A DNA stretch of 21,070 nucleotides from Bacteroidetes bacterium UBA4416 (GTDB taxonomy: Bacteria; Bacteroidota; Bacteroidia; B-17B0; Aurantibacillaceae), in contig DGQK01000008.1 of the NCBI GenBank assembly GCA_002390745.1, forward strand, positions 21,701-42,770, read 5' to 3'. Under the pieces are notes generated by a model that saw only the letters and a list, made by a program, of their open reading frames with translations, made no database searches and was not told where the DNA came from. Below are positions 14,513-21,070 of this stretch, piece after piece. Numbering within the stretch: the stretch's first letter is position 1; each line of letters opens with the position of its first letter. The translations under genes and the position numbers were made by a program.

Positions 14513-15865
14513 ATGCCAACTACATCCACCATATTGATTATTGATGACGAAGAAAAATTCCGTCAGCTGCTTTCCCGCATCATTTCTCTGGAAGGCTTCC
14601 ATGTACTAGAAGCTGCCACGATCGGGCAGGGATTAAAAATCATGCAGCAGGAAAAGAACATTGACCTGGTGCTCACGGATGTGAAGTTGCCGGATGGAAA
14701 CGGAATTGATCTGCTCGAAAAAATCAGGGCGCTTCATCCCCTGTGCGAAGTGATTGTGATGACGGCTTTTGGCACGATCCACGATGGCGTAAAGGCAATG
14801 AAGCTGGGAGCCTTCGACTATTTTACAAAAGGAGATGATAATGACCAGATCCTTCCTGCTCTGAACCGCGCTGCCGGTAAGGTGAGATTGCAAAAACGCA
14901 TTTCCGAGCTGGAAAACAAGCTGGAAACCAAATACGGCTTTGATACCATTATCGGGCATTCCGAAGCCCTGAGGAATGCGATTTCTTTAGCAAAAAAGGT
15001 AGCACCCACCGATTCTACGGTTCTGTTGGAAGGAGAAACCGGTGTCGGCAAGGAGCTCTTTGCACAGGCCATTCATTATTCAAGCCCTCGGAAAAGCCAG
15101 TCTTTTGTAGCCGTTAACTGCAGTTCCTTCGCGAAAGACCTGTTGGAAAGCGAGCTGTTCGGGCATAAGAAGGGCGCTTTTACAGGAGCAGTCAACGATA
15201 AAAAAGGCTTATTCGAAGAGGCTAGCGAAGGAACCATTTTCCTGGATGAGATGGGAGAAATGAACCTCGACCTGCAGGCTAAGCTGCTGAGAGTTCTTGA
15301 AACACAAAGCTTCATCAAAGTAGGGGATACCAAGCCCACCAAAGTAAATGTGCGGATTATTGCCGCCACGAACCGCGATCTGAAAAAGGAAAGCGAAAAC
15401 GGAAATTTTCGCCTGGATCTGTATTACCGCCTGGCCACATTTAAAATTACCATTCCTTCCCTCAAAGAACGAAAGGAAGACATAGAGGCATTGGCAAACT
15501 ACTTTCTTACAATCTATGCGGTGAAGCTTAAAAAACGCATTTCCGGGATTGATAAGGAATTTTTGAAATACCTTCGCAAAAATGAATGGAAGGGCAATAT
15601 CCGTGAGCTGAAAAACTGTATGGAGCGAGCCGTTATTCTGGCTGATACGGATACGCTGACCGATGACCTGCTGCCAGTGGAGATTCTGAACCACGAAAGC
15701 TCCACAACGGATCCATCTGTCACGAGCCTTGCTAACATGGAAAAGGTGCATATCCGTAAAATCCTGGCCTTTGCCAAAGGAAATAAAACCAAAGCTGCCG
15801 AGCTGCTGGGGATAGGACTAACCACGCTCTACCGGAAGATGGAAGAATACCAGATTGAAAAATAA
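14513..15865 (+). CDS. NtrC-family sigma-54-dependent response regulator
   Basis: A 450-residue three-domain activator. Receiver (about 7-120): acidic IIDDEEKF, phosphoacceptor Asp56 in TDVKLPDG, switch Thr in MTAFGT and Lys in YFTKGDD. AAA+ domain (about 145-380): Walker A GETGVGKE at 174-181, the sigma-54-contact loop GAFTGA at 221-226, Walker B IFLDEMGE, and the arginine-finger region LDLYYRL. C-terminal Fis-type helix-turn-helix (about 420-447): NKTKAAELLGIGLTTLYRKM. It opens sigma-54 promoters by ATP hydrolysis after phosphorylation. The ATG at 14513 is chosen because the receiver begins just after it; a longer frame from 14444 adds an unrelated hydrophobic leader. It sits directly upstream of the kdp genes with its own terminator, so control of potassium uptake is the obvious hypothesis. 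No kinase gene is adjacent in the window. Confidence 0.95.
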   Translation: MPTTSTILIIDDEEKFRQLLSRIISLEGFHVLEAATIGQGLKIMQQEKNIDLVLTDVKLPDGNGIDLLEKIRALHPLCEVIVMTAFGTIHDGVKAMKLGAFDYFTKGDDNDQILPALNRAAGKVRLQKRISELENKLETKYGFDTIIGHSEALRNAISLAKKVAPTDSTVLLEGETGVGKELFAQAIHYSSPRKSQSFVAVNCSSFAKDLLESELFGHKKGAFTGAVNDKKGLFEEASEGTIFLDEMGEMNLDLQAKLLRVLETQSFIKVGDTKPTKVNVRIIAATNRDLKKESENGNFRLDLYYRLATFKITIPSLKERKEDIEALANYFLTIYAVKLKKRISGIDKEFLKYLRKNEWKGNIRELKNCMERAVILADTDTLTDDLLPVEILNHESSTTDPSVTSLANMEKVHIRKILAFAKGNKTKAAELLGIGLTTLYRKMEEYQIEK

Positions 15866-15880
15866 ATCCCTGTCATTTTG

Positions 15881-15910
15881 AAAAACCCTTCCAAAACGGA
15901 AGGGTTTTTT
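15881..15910 (+). terminator. Intrinsic terminator after the sigma-54 regulator
   Basis: AAAAACCCTTCC (15881-15892) pairs perfectly with GGAAGGGTTTTT (15898-15909) around a five-base loop, followed by more T. It starts 15 bases after the stop codon, so the regulator is a separate transcript from the kdp genes. The A-run makes it bidirectional. Confidence 0.93.
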
Positions 15911-15990
15911 GTTTGCCGCCGTTTTTCACCAATTAATTTAAGGGATTGAGAAGTAACAACTTGCGTTGAAAAAACGCCGGTGATTTTCTA

Positions 15991-16006
15991 TGGAACGACA
16001 TTTGGT
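15991..16006 (+). promoter_or_regulatory. Candidate sigma-54 promoter for the kdp locus
   Basis: TGGAACGACATTTGGT at 15991-16006 resembles the sigma-54 -24/-12 consensus TGGCACGNNNNTTGCA with correct spacing; the -12 GC is GG here. It would start transcription near 16015-16018, about 25 bases before the first ORF. A small dyad GCGTT-gaaaa-AACGC (15963-15977) lies just upstream. The neighbouring activator makes the assignment attractive, but the mismatch in the -12 box keeps it tentative. Confidence 0.4.
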
Positions 16007-16039
16007 TTTACGCTGTGCACGCTGAAAACAGAGAGAGCG

Positions 16040-16213
16040 ATGATGAGCATGAAACCGAAGATTCACGAACACAACACTGGCATTCGGAATACAGTGGGTA
16101 AAACACCACTCAGAAATCAACAGGAAAAACGGGATCGGCTGGGAGCCTTGATTGTCTTTGGGCTATTCTTCGGCACGCTTATTTACGTTTTGATTGAACA
16201 AATTTTTAATTGA
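16040..16213 (+). CDS. Small single-pass membrane protein, first ORF of the kdp locus
   Basis: I do not recognise this 57-residue protein. It has a basic, hydrophilic N-terminal half (MKPKIHEHN to KTPLRNQQEKRDR) and one membrane helix near the C-terminus (about 34-53, GALIVFGLFFGTLIYVLIEQ). Positive charges before the helix suggest an N-inside orientation. Starts at 16040, 16043 and 16049 are all possible; a purine-rich AGAGAGAG stretch just upstream fits the first two. The stop is four bases before the next small ORF, consistent with an operon. It may be an accessory or sensor peptide of the potassium pump, by context only. Confidence 0.6.
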   Translation: MMSMKPKIHEHNTGIRNTVGKTPLRNQQEKRDRLGALIVFGLFFGTLIYVLIEQIFN

Positions 16214-16217
16214 ATCC

Positions 16218-16316
16218 ATGAACATGAAAAATCTAAAATCACATCACCTCGTGCATGGCCTCTTTGCCATTTCAGCAGCACTCGGCCTGCTTCTCAGGAT
16301 CTTGTTTCACCTATAA
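16218..16316 (+). CDS. 32-residue membrane peptide
   Basis: A short frame from ATG 16218 encodes a peptide with a His/Lys-rich head (MNMKNLKSHHLVHG) and one hydrophobic segment of about 15-17 residues (LFAISAALGLLLRILF). Spacing is tight on both sides: 4 bases after the preceding stop and 13 before the next start. No homologue is recalled; existence as a translated peptide is inferred from spacing and hydrophobic pattern. Confidence 0.5.
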   Translation: MNMKNLKSHHLVHGLFAISAALGLLLRILFHL

Positions 16317-16329
16317 ATACGAACTCATC

Positions 16330-16746
16330 ATGAACGCCATCGTTGAATTATTAAAACTTAAAATAGACTTAACCATGAAACACAATACGATCAAAGAATC
16401 GGAAGTGCTGGAAGTATTAGGGAATGAATTACCCGACATAAATCCTGTGCTCGAAAAAACAGAAAATGTCGCGGATGTCTACAAAGCCATGCAATGCTTT
16501 GCCGGCTTCACCAAAAGCCTTGTGTATAAAGGCGATTTCAAAGAAGTGAAACATTGTTTTCATGTAGCGGAAAAGCTGTTGAAGCACGGAAACAACACTG
16601 TGATCAATGCCATCGAAAATGTGTATCTCTATTCCCTGTCTTCCATCCTGGACCTTACAAACCCGCTAAGCTTAAAGGTAAAAGACCTGCTGACGGATTC
16701 TTTAATGAAAGAATACAGGAGGCAGGTTGGCGCGAGTTGTATCTGA
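16330..16746 (+). CDS. Conserved-looking cytosolic protein of the kdp locus, unknown function
   Basis: A 138-residue, soluble, mostly alpha-helical protein without signal or membrane segment. Notable are NVADVYKAMQCFAGFTKSLVYKGDFKEVKHCFHVAEKLLKHGNNTVINAIENVYLYSLSSIL, which reads like helical-repeat (TPR-like) pairs, and the C-terminal KDLLTDSLMKEYRRQ. I believe similar small helical proteins accompany kdp genes in other Bacteroidota, but I cannot confirm the family name. The ATG at 16330 is preferred to an upstream frame opening at 16255, which overlaps the 32-residue peptide. Its place inside the kdp operon suggests a regulatory or assembly role. Confidence 0.75.
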   Translation: MNAIVELLKLKIDLTMKHNTIKESEVLEVLGNELPDINPVLEKTENVADVYKAMQCFAGFTKSLVYKGDFKEVKHCFHVAEKLLKHGNNTVINAIENVYLYSLSSILDLTNPLSLKVKDLLTDSLMKEYRRQVGASCI

Positions 16747-16833
16747 TATAACCGCAGAGGCGCAAAGAAACCGGTCTTTTTTTCCTGTTGATCGCGCTGT
16801 ACTTATTATTTGTAACATACTAAACCCAATTCT
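16747..16833. repeat. Short gap with CCGCAGAG-type repeat in the kdp operon
   Basis: ACCGCAGAGGCGCAAAGAAA begins at about 16750, five bases after the stop codon. It resembles ACCGCAGAGACACAGAGAAA at about 707-726. No hairpin or promoter box was recognised in the rest of the gap. Confidence 0.45.
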
Positions 16834-16926
16834 ATGGAAATTCTTTTATCATTAAGCTTAATCGCCGCAGGGCTTATCTGCTTCTGGCTCTTTGCCAAAA
16901 GCATTGACTTTTTAGAAACGATATAA
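16834..16926 (+). CDS. 30-residue single-helix membrane peptide before kdpF
   Basis: ATG 16834 opens a 30-codon frame with one transmembrane helix (about residues 2-21, EILLSLSLIAAGLICFWLFA) and a short charged tail KSIDFLETI. Ten bases separate it from kdpF. Size and topology are like KdpF, but the tail is different, so it is a second small subunit-like peptide rather than a copy of the next gene. It is too short for most gene finders. Confidence 0.65.
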   Translation: MEILLSLSLIAAGLICFWLFAKSIDFLETI

Positions 16927-16936
16927 ACTCACCAAC

Positions 16937-17014
16937 ATGACCGCCTTACTCATACTAGCCATCATGGTTTTCGGCTACCTCGTGTATGTATTGCTGAAAC
17001 CCGAAAAATTTTAA
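16937..17014 (+). CDS. kdpF: KdpF, small stabilising subunit of the KdpFABC potassium pump
   Basis: A 25-residue peptide with one membrane helix (MTALLILAIMVFGYLVYVLL) and the tail KPEKF. The L..Y.L..P..F ending is the hallmark of KdpF, and it lies 18 bases before kdpA as in other kdp operons. KdpF packs at the KdpA surface and stabilises the complex in the inner membrane. Confidence 0.9.
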   Translation: MTALLILAIMVFGYLVYVLLKPEKF

Positions 17015-17032
17015 CGACCAAATTTATTAAGA

Positions 17033-18733
17033 ATGAACACAGAACTCATCGGGGTGATCGCCACCTTTTGTATAACGCTTGCCCTGGCCATCCCCTTTGG
17101 AAAATACATTGCCAGGGTCTTTAAAGGAGAAAAATCCTTCCTGGACGTATTAGCCCCTTTTGAAGCATGGATCTTCCGCATGTGCGGCATCGATCCGGCA
17201 AAACACATGAGCTGGAAACAGCATTTACTCGCCCTCTTATCCCTCAACATGCTCTGGTTTGTGTACGCTTTCATCATGCTGTTGACACAGGGCAGCCTCT
17301 TTTTGAATCCGGACGGCAATCCCTCCATGAGCCCGGACCTGAGCTTCAACACGGCCATTAGTTTTATGGTGAATTGCAATTTACAGCATTATTCAGGAGA
17401 AACAGGATTGACCTATTTAACGCAGCTGGCGGTGATTACCTTCCTGCAGTTTGTATCGGCAGCCACCGGTATCGCCGCGCTGATCGTGGTATTCAAGGCC
17501 ATGCGCGAAAAAGCGACGGATGGGCTCGGAAATTTCTTCGACCTGTTTTTGAAATCCCTGACCCGTATTTTGCTTCCGGTGAGTACGCTTATCGCAATCA
17601 TTTTAGTCTTTAACGGAACACCTTCCGGCTTTGCAGGCAAAGATACAATCCGGACCCTGCAGGGAGATACCGTACAGGTGTCGCGCGGACCTGCCGCCGT
17701 TATGATTGCCATCAAGCACCTGGGAACGAATGGCGGCGGCTGGTTTGGAGTCAACTCGGCGCACCCCCTGGAAAATCCGAATTACCTGACCAACATGGTG
17801 GAACTAATCGCCCAGGTGCTCATCCCCTTAGCCCTGATCTTTGCCCTGGGCTTTTACCTTGACCGCAAAAAAATGGCCTGGGTGATATTCGGTGTCATGA
17901 CGGTGGGCATGATCTCCTTCTTAGTGCCGGCGATGATTGCCGAAACGGGTGGAAATCCTGCGATTGCCAGTATGGGCATCGACCAGGGAGCCGGCAGCAT
18001 GGAAGGAAAAGAAGTCCGCTTCGGTGCAGCAGCCTCTGCTTATTGGAGTATCGTGACGACAATTATCTCAACGGGCTCGGTCAATTCGATGCACGACAGC
18101 TCCATGCCAGTGTCGGGAACCATGCAGCTCTTAGGCATGATGACCAATGCCTTTTATGGCGGCTGCGGTGTGGGTATTCTGAACTACTATATTTTTATGA
18201 TCATCGCCGTCTTCATCTCCGGCCTCATGGTGGGCCGTACGCCCGAGTTCTTAGGAAGGAAGATTGAGGCGCGGGAAATGAAAATAGCAACCCTTGTGGC
18301 ATTGCTGCATCCCTTTTTGATTTTAGCAGGAACGGCTGTCTCCTCATTCCTGTATACCAACGATCCTTCGGTAGGCTGGTTGAACAATCCCGGCTATCAC
18401 GGCTTTTCGGAGATGCTCTATGAATATACTTCCAGTGCTGCGAATAATGGCAGCGGCTTCGAAGGTCTTGGGGATAATAACTTGTTCTGGAACATCAGCA
18501 CAGGCTTTGTGTTGATCTTAGGCCGCTTTTTGCCGATCATTGGCCCGCTTGCCATTGCAGGCATCCTGGCAAAGAAAAAATTTATTCCCGAATCGGCAGG
18601 AACCTTGCGGACAGATACCGGAACTTTTGGGATCATGACCTATGCCGTGATCATGATCATTGCAGCCCTTGCCTTTTTCCCTGCCCTCGTGCTTGGCCCG
18701 CTGGCAGAGTATTTCACCTTGTACCACCCTTAA
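17033..18733 (+). CDS. kdpA: KdpA, potassium-translocating channel-like subunit
   Basis: A full-length 566-residue polytopic inner-membrane protein (E. coli KdpA is 557). The four selectivity-filter repeats are visible: NCNLQHYSGE (about 116), GTNGGGWFGVNSAHPLENP (about 233), the GSVNSMHDSSMP loop (about 348) and GGCGVGILNYY (about 377). It binds K+ from the periplasm and passes it through an intersubunit tunnel to KdpB. The first filter differs from the E. coli TNTNWQSYSGE: TN is replaced by CN and W by L. The C-terminus is short after the last helix. kdpB starts 13 bases downstream. Confidence 0.97.
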   Translation: MNTELIGVIATFCITLALAIPFGKYIARVFKGEKSFLDVLAPFEAWIFRMCGIDPAKHMSWKQHLLALLSLNMLWFVYAFIMLLTQGSLFLNPDGNPSMSPDLSFNTAISFMVNCNLQHYSGETGLTYLTQLAVITFLQFVSAATGIAALIVVFKAMREKATDGLGNFFDLFLKSLTRILLPVSTLIAIILVFNGTPSGFAGKDTIRTLQGDTVQVSRGPAAVMIAIKHLGTNGGGWFGVNSAHPLENPNYLTNMVELIAQVLIPLALIFALGFYLDRKKMAWVIFGVMTVGMISFLVPAMIAETGGNPAIASMGIDQGAGSMEGKEVRFGAAASAYWSIVTTIISTGSVNSMHDSSMPVSGTMQLLGMMTNAFYGGCGVGILNYYIFMIIAVFISGLMVGRTPEFLGRKIEAREMKIATLVALLHPFLILAGTAVSSFLYTNDPSVGWLNNPGYHGFSEMLYEYTSSAANNGSGFEGLGDNNLFWNISTGFVLILGRFLPIIGPLAIAGILAKKKFIPESAGTLRTDTGTFGIMTYAVIMIIAALAFFPALVLGPLAEYFTLYHP

Positions 18734-18746
18734 TCATTAAATTATT

Positions 18747-20810
18747 ATGAACACCGTACCCAATAAATCCTTGTTTCAAAAGGAATTGATTTCCGAAGCC
18801 CTGAAGCAATCTTTCATCAAGCTGAATCCCAAACGCATGATCAAAAATCCGGTGATGTTTACCGTGGAAACCGGAACGGCCGTCATGCTCTGTGTCTGCA
18901 TCAGCCTCTTGTTCAATCCTGATAACGCACAGGGAAGCCTCGCCTACAACCTCGTGGTTTTCCTGGTATTATTGCTGACGCTGTTGTTTGCCAACTTTGC
19001 AGAGGCCATTGCCGAAGCACGGGGCAAAGCCCAGGCAGAATCCCTGCGGAAAACACGGGAAGAAACCCCTGCCAAAAAAGTAGCCGCATTAGGCAAGATC
19101 TATTCTCACGAAATCGAGATGGTGTCTTCCTCCCAACTGCGAAAAGGCGATCTGTTCTTTTGCGAGGCAGGAGACATCATTCCCACAGACGGCGAGATTG
19201 TGCAGGGCCTGGCTACCATCGACGAATCGGCCATTACAGGCGAAAGCGCGCCGGTGATCCGTGAAGCGGGAGGAGATAAGAGCTCGGTAACGGGCGGAAC
19301 AAAAGTGCTGAGCGACCGCATTACCGTTAGGGTAACGACGGAGCCGGGAGAATCTTTCCTTGACAAAATGATTGCCCTCGTGGAAGGCGCCAGCAGGCAA
19401 AAAACACCCAACGAAATTGCCCTGACGATTTTGCTGGCCGGTTTTACTCTGGTGTTCATCATCGTGTGCGTGACCCTGAAGCCCTTTGCAGACTATGCCA
19501 ATACCCCGATTACCATTGCCGCGTTAATTTCCTTATTCGTGTGTTTGATCCCGACCACAATCGGCGGCTTGTTGTCGGCCATTGGCATTGCGGGCATGGA
19601 CAGGGCTTTAAGGGCCAATGTGATCACGAAATCCGGGAAGGCCGTGGAAACAGCCGGAGATATTGATGTATTGCTGCTCGATAAAACAGGAACGATTACC
19701 ATTGGCAACCGGAAAGCCACACACTTCTATCCGGCAGATGGGGTGGAGGAAGCGTCTTTCATCAGGTCATGTGCTCTGGGCTCTTTCGCTGACGAAACAC
19801 CGGAAGGCAAATCCATCATCGAGTTATCGGGCATTCACCTGGATGACCTGAACGTGGAAAATCCGCAGTTTATCAACTTTACGGCAGAAACGCGCTGCAG
19901 CGGCATTGACCTGTATGCGGGCAAAAGCGGGGAGATGATCCGCATCCGCAAAGGAGCCTTTGATGCGATCAAGAGCCTTGCAGAAAGAGCAGGAAACAGC
20001 GTGCCTAAAGAAACCACGCTTAAATCGAGGGAAATAGCAGAGAACGGAGGAACGCCGCTGGTAGTAGCACAGAACGAACGCATCATCGGTGTGATTGAGT
20101 TGCAGGATATTATCAAGCCAGGCATCAGCGAGCGCTTCGAGCGCCTGCGGAAAATGGGCGTGAAAACCGTGATGGTGACGGGTGACAATCCCTTAACGGC
20201 GAAGTACATTGCAGAGAAAGCCGGTGTCGATGATTTTATTGCAGAAGCCAAACCCGAAGATAAAATGAATTACATCAAGCAGGAACAGCAGGCAGGAAAG
20301 CTGGTAGCCATGATGGGCGATGGTACCAATGATGCGCCGGCCCTGGCGCAGGCCGATGTGGGCGTAGCCATGAACAGTGGCACGCAGGCAGCAAAGGAGG
20401 CGGGCAATATGGTCGACCTGGATAATGATCCTACCAAGCTCATCGAGATCGTCGAGATTGGAAAGCAGCTCTTAATTACCCGTGGGACCTTAACGACCTT
20501 TTCTATTGCCAATGATGTGGCCAAATACTTTGCGATCGTGCCCGCTTTGTTTATCACGTCCATTCCGGCGTTGCAGGGATTGAACATCATGCGGCTGAAA
20601 ACACCCGAAAGCGCGATTTTATCGGCGGTGATCTTTAATGCCATCATCATCCCTATCCTTATTCCCCTGGCCCTGCGTGGTGTGGCATACAAGCCCATCG
20701 GTGCAAGCGCGCTGCTGCGCCGCAATCTGCTGATCTATGGCCTGGGCGGCGTGATCGTTCCGTTTATAGGCATTAAGCTCATTGACCTGGCCGTCGGGGT
20801 TTTCTTTTAG
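18747..20810 (+). CDS. kdpB: KdpB, P-type ATPase subunit
   Basis: A complete 687-residue P-type ATPase (E. coli KdpB is 682). The phosphorylated Asp312 lies in LLDKTGTITIGN. The TGES loop of the actuator domain is at 164-167; its Ser is the site known to be phosphorylated for inhibition in E. coli. The hinge motif MMGDGTNDAPALAQADVGVAM and the membrane motif FSIANDVAKYFAIVPA are intact, as is the P-domain TVMVTGDNPLTA. It hydrolyses ATP and drives K+ into the cytoplasm. All key residues are present, so the pump should be functional provided kdpC is expressed. Confidence 0.98.
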   Translation: MNTVPNKSLFQKELISEALKQSFIKLNPKRMIKNPVMFTVETGTAVMLCVCISLLFNPDNAQGSLAYNLVVFLVLLLTLLFANFAEAIAEARGKAQAESLRKTREETPAKKVAALGKIYSHEIEMVSSSQLRKGDLFFCEAGDIIPTDGEIVQGLATIDESAITGESAPVIREAGGDKSSVTGGTKVLSDRITVRVTTEPGESFLDKMIALVEGASRQKTPNEIALTILLAGFTLVFIIVCVTLKPFADYANTPITIAALISLFVCLIPTTIGGLLSAIGIAGMDRALRANVITKSGKAVETAGDIDVLLLDKTGTITIGNRKATHFYPADGVEEASFIRSCALGSFADETPEGKSIIELSGIHLDDLNVENPQFINFTAETRCSGIDLYAGKSGEMIRIRKGAFDAIKSLAERAGNSVPKETTLKSREIAENGGTPLVVAQNERIIGVIELQDIIKPGISERFERLRKMGVKTVMVTGDNPLTAKYIAEKAGVDDFIAEAKPEDKMNYIKQEQQAGKLVAMMGDGTNDAPALAQADVGVAMNSGTQAAKEAGNMVDLDNDPTKLIEIVEIGKQLLITRGTLTTFSIANDVAKYFAIVPALFITSIPALQGLNIMRLKTPESAILSAVIFNAIIIPILIPLALRGVAYKPIGASALLRRNLLIYGLGGVIVPFIGIKLIDLAVGVFF

Positions 20811-20882
20811 AGAAACATAAGAATGCCAGTTCACGTGTTTTTTGCCGGGCACTGAGCGGAGCCGAAGTGCGAGGCAAAACAT

Positions 20883-20905
20883 GTATCGGGAACGGTTCCC
20901 GATAC
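20883..20905. repeat. Near-perfect palindrome in the kdpB-kdpC spacer
   Basis: GTATCGGGAAC (20883-20893) and GTTCCCGATAC (20895-20905) are exact reverse complements around a single G. As RNA either strand would form a stable hairpin of about eight to nine pairs. It could be an operator, an attenuation stem or a transcript-processing site. Confidence 0.85.
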
Positions 20906-20961
20906 GATGCCCCGACAAGGAACAGGAGGAGCATCACCCGAACTGACACCTGGTTCAATAT

Positions 20962-21006
<45 letters not shown>

Positions 21007-21025
21007 AATATCAAACAGCACCTCA

Positions 21026-21070
21026 ATGAAAACTTACCTCTTACCATCCTTAAAATTATCAGGCGTGATC
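21026..21070 (+). CDS. kdpC: KdpC, N-terminal 15 residues (window edge)
   Basis: ATG 21026 opens a frame reading MKTYLLPSLKLSGVI up to the last base. The KxYLLPxLKL start matches the N-terminal membrane-helix entry of Bacteroidota KdpC, and the position after kdpB is the expected one. KdpC stabilises the KdpFABC complex and assists ATP binding. Only the extreme N-terminus is visible. The frame is also open upstream through the whole spacer, but without an ATG; a GTG at 20867 is the only alternative start there. Confidence 0.8.
   Translation, partial: MKTYLLPSLKLSGVI

Overview
The window looks like a chromosomal segment from a member of the Bacteroidota, probably near Chitinophagales/Sphingobacteriales. 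The grounds are lipoproteins and secreted proteins with short Bacteroidota-type leaders, a NamZ (DUF1343) exo-muramidase, several promoters with a TAnnTTTG-like -7 box, an SPFH protein fused to a GYF_2 domain, and a kdp locus led by a sigma-54 activator. The genus assignment is inference. No phage, integrase, transposase or CRISPR array was seen.

Layout. 1-3411 is a minus-strand block: the N-terminal part of a Y-family DNA polymerase cut by the window edge, a PlsC-type acyltransferase, and an SPFH-GYF_2 protein followed by a strong terminator. 3545-6368 is plus: an AT-rich secreted protein of unknown function runs directly into a BaiN/HI0933-type flavoprotein that has no ordinary start codon of its own. 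A LolC/E-type permease lies on the minus strand (6506-7777), separated from the flavoprotein by a palindromic repeat. It is divergent from a NamZ/alpha-beta hydrolase lipoprotein pair (7813-10051). tRNA-Ser(GGA) follows at 10211-10297, then a 409-base repeat-rich gap and a stand-alone receiver protein.

The two most interesting regions are on the right. 11501-14356 is a tightly overlapping three-gene operon: a di-haem DUF1111-type cytochrome lipoprotein, a membrane-anchored Rieske protein and an outer-membrane beta-barrel. It reads as a compact envelope electron-transfer module. 14513 to the end is a potassium-uptake locus: an NtrC-type sigma-54 response regulator with intact GAFTGA, a terminator, a possible sigma-54 promoter, then three small or unknown ORFs, a 30-aa membrane peptide, kdpF, kdpA, kdpB and the first 15 codons of kdpC. 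The classical regulator KdpE is not in the window, and the sigma-54 activator sits where a regulator would be expected.

Between kdpB and kdpC, normally nearly contiguous, lies a 215-base element. It contains two hairpins and 14 perfect AAC triplets. On the minus strand it reads as a leader-peptide-like ORF with 14 consecutive valine codons followed by a hairpin. Small intergenic repeats (CCGCAGAG-type at about 708 and 16750; GAACGC-bounded palindrome at 6368-6498) add to the picture of a repeat-rich genome.
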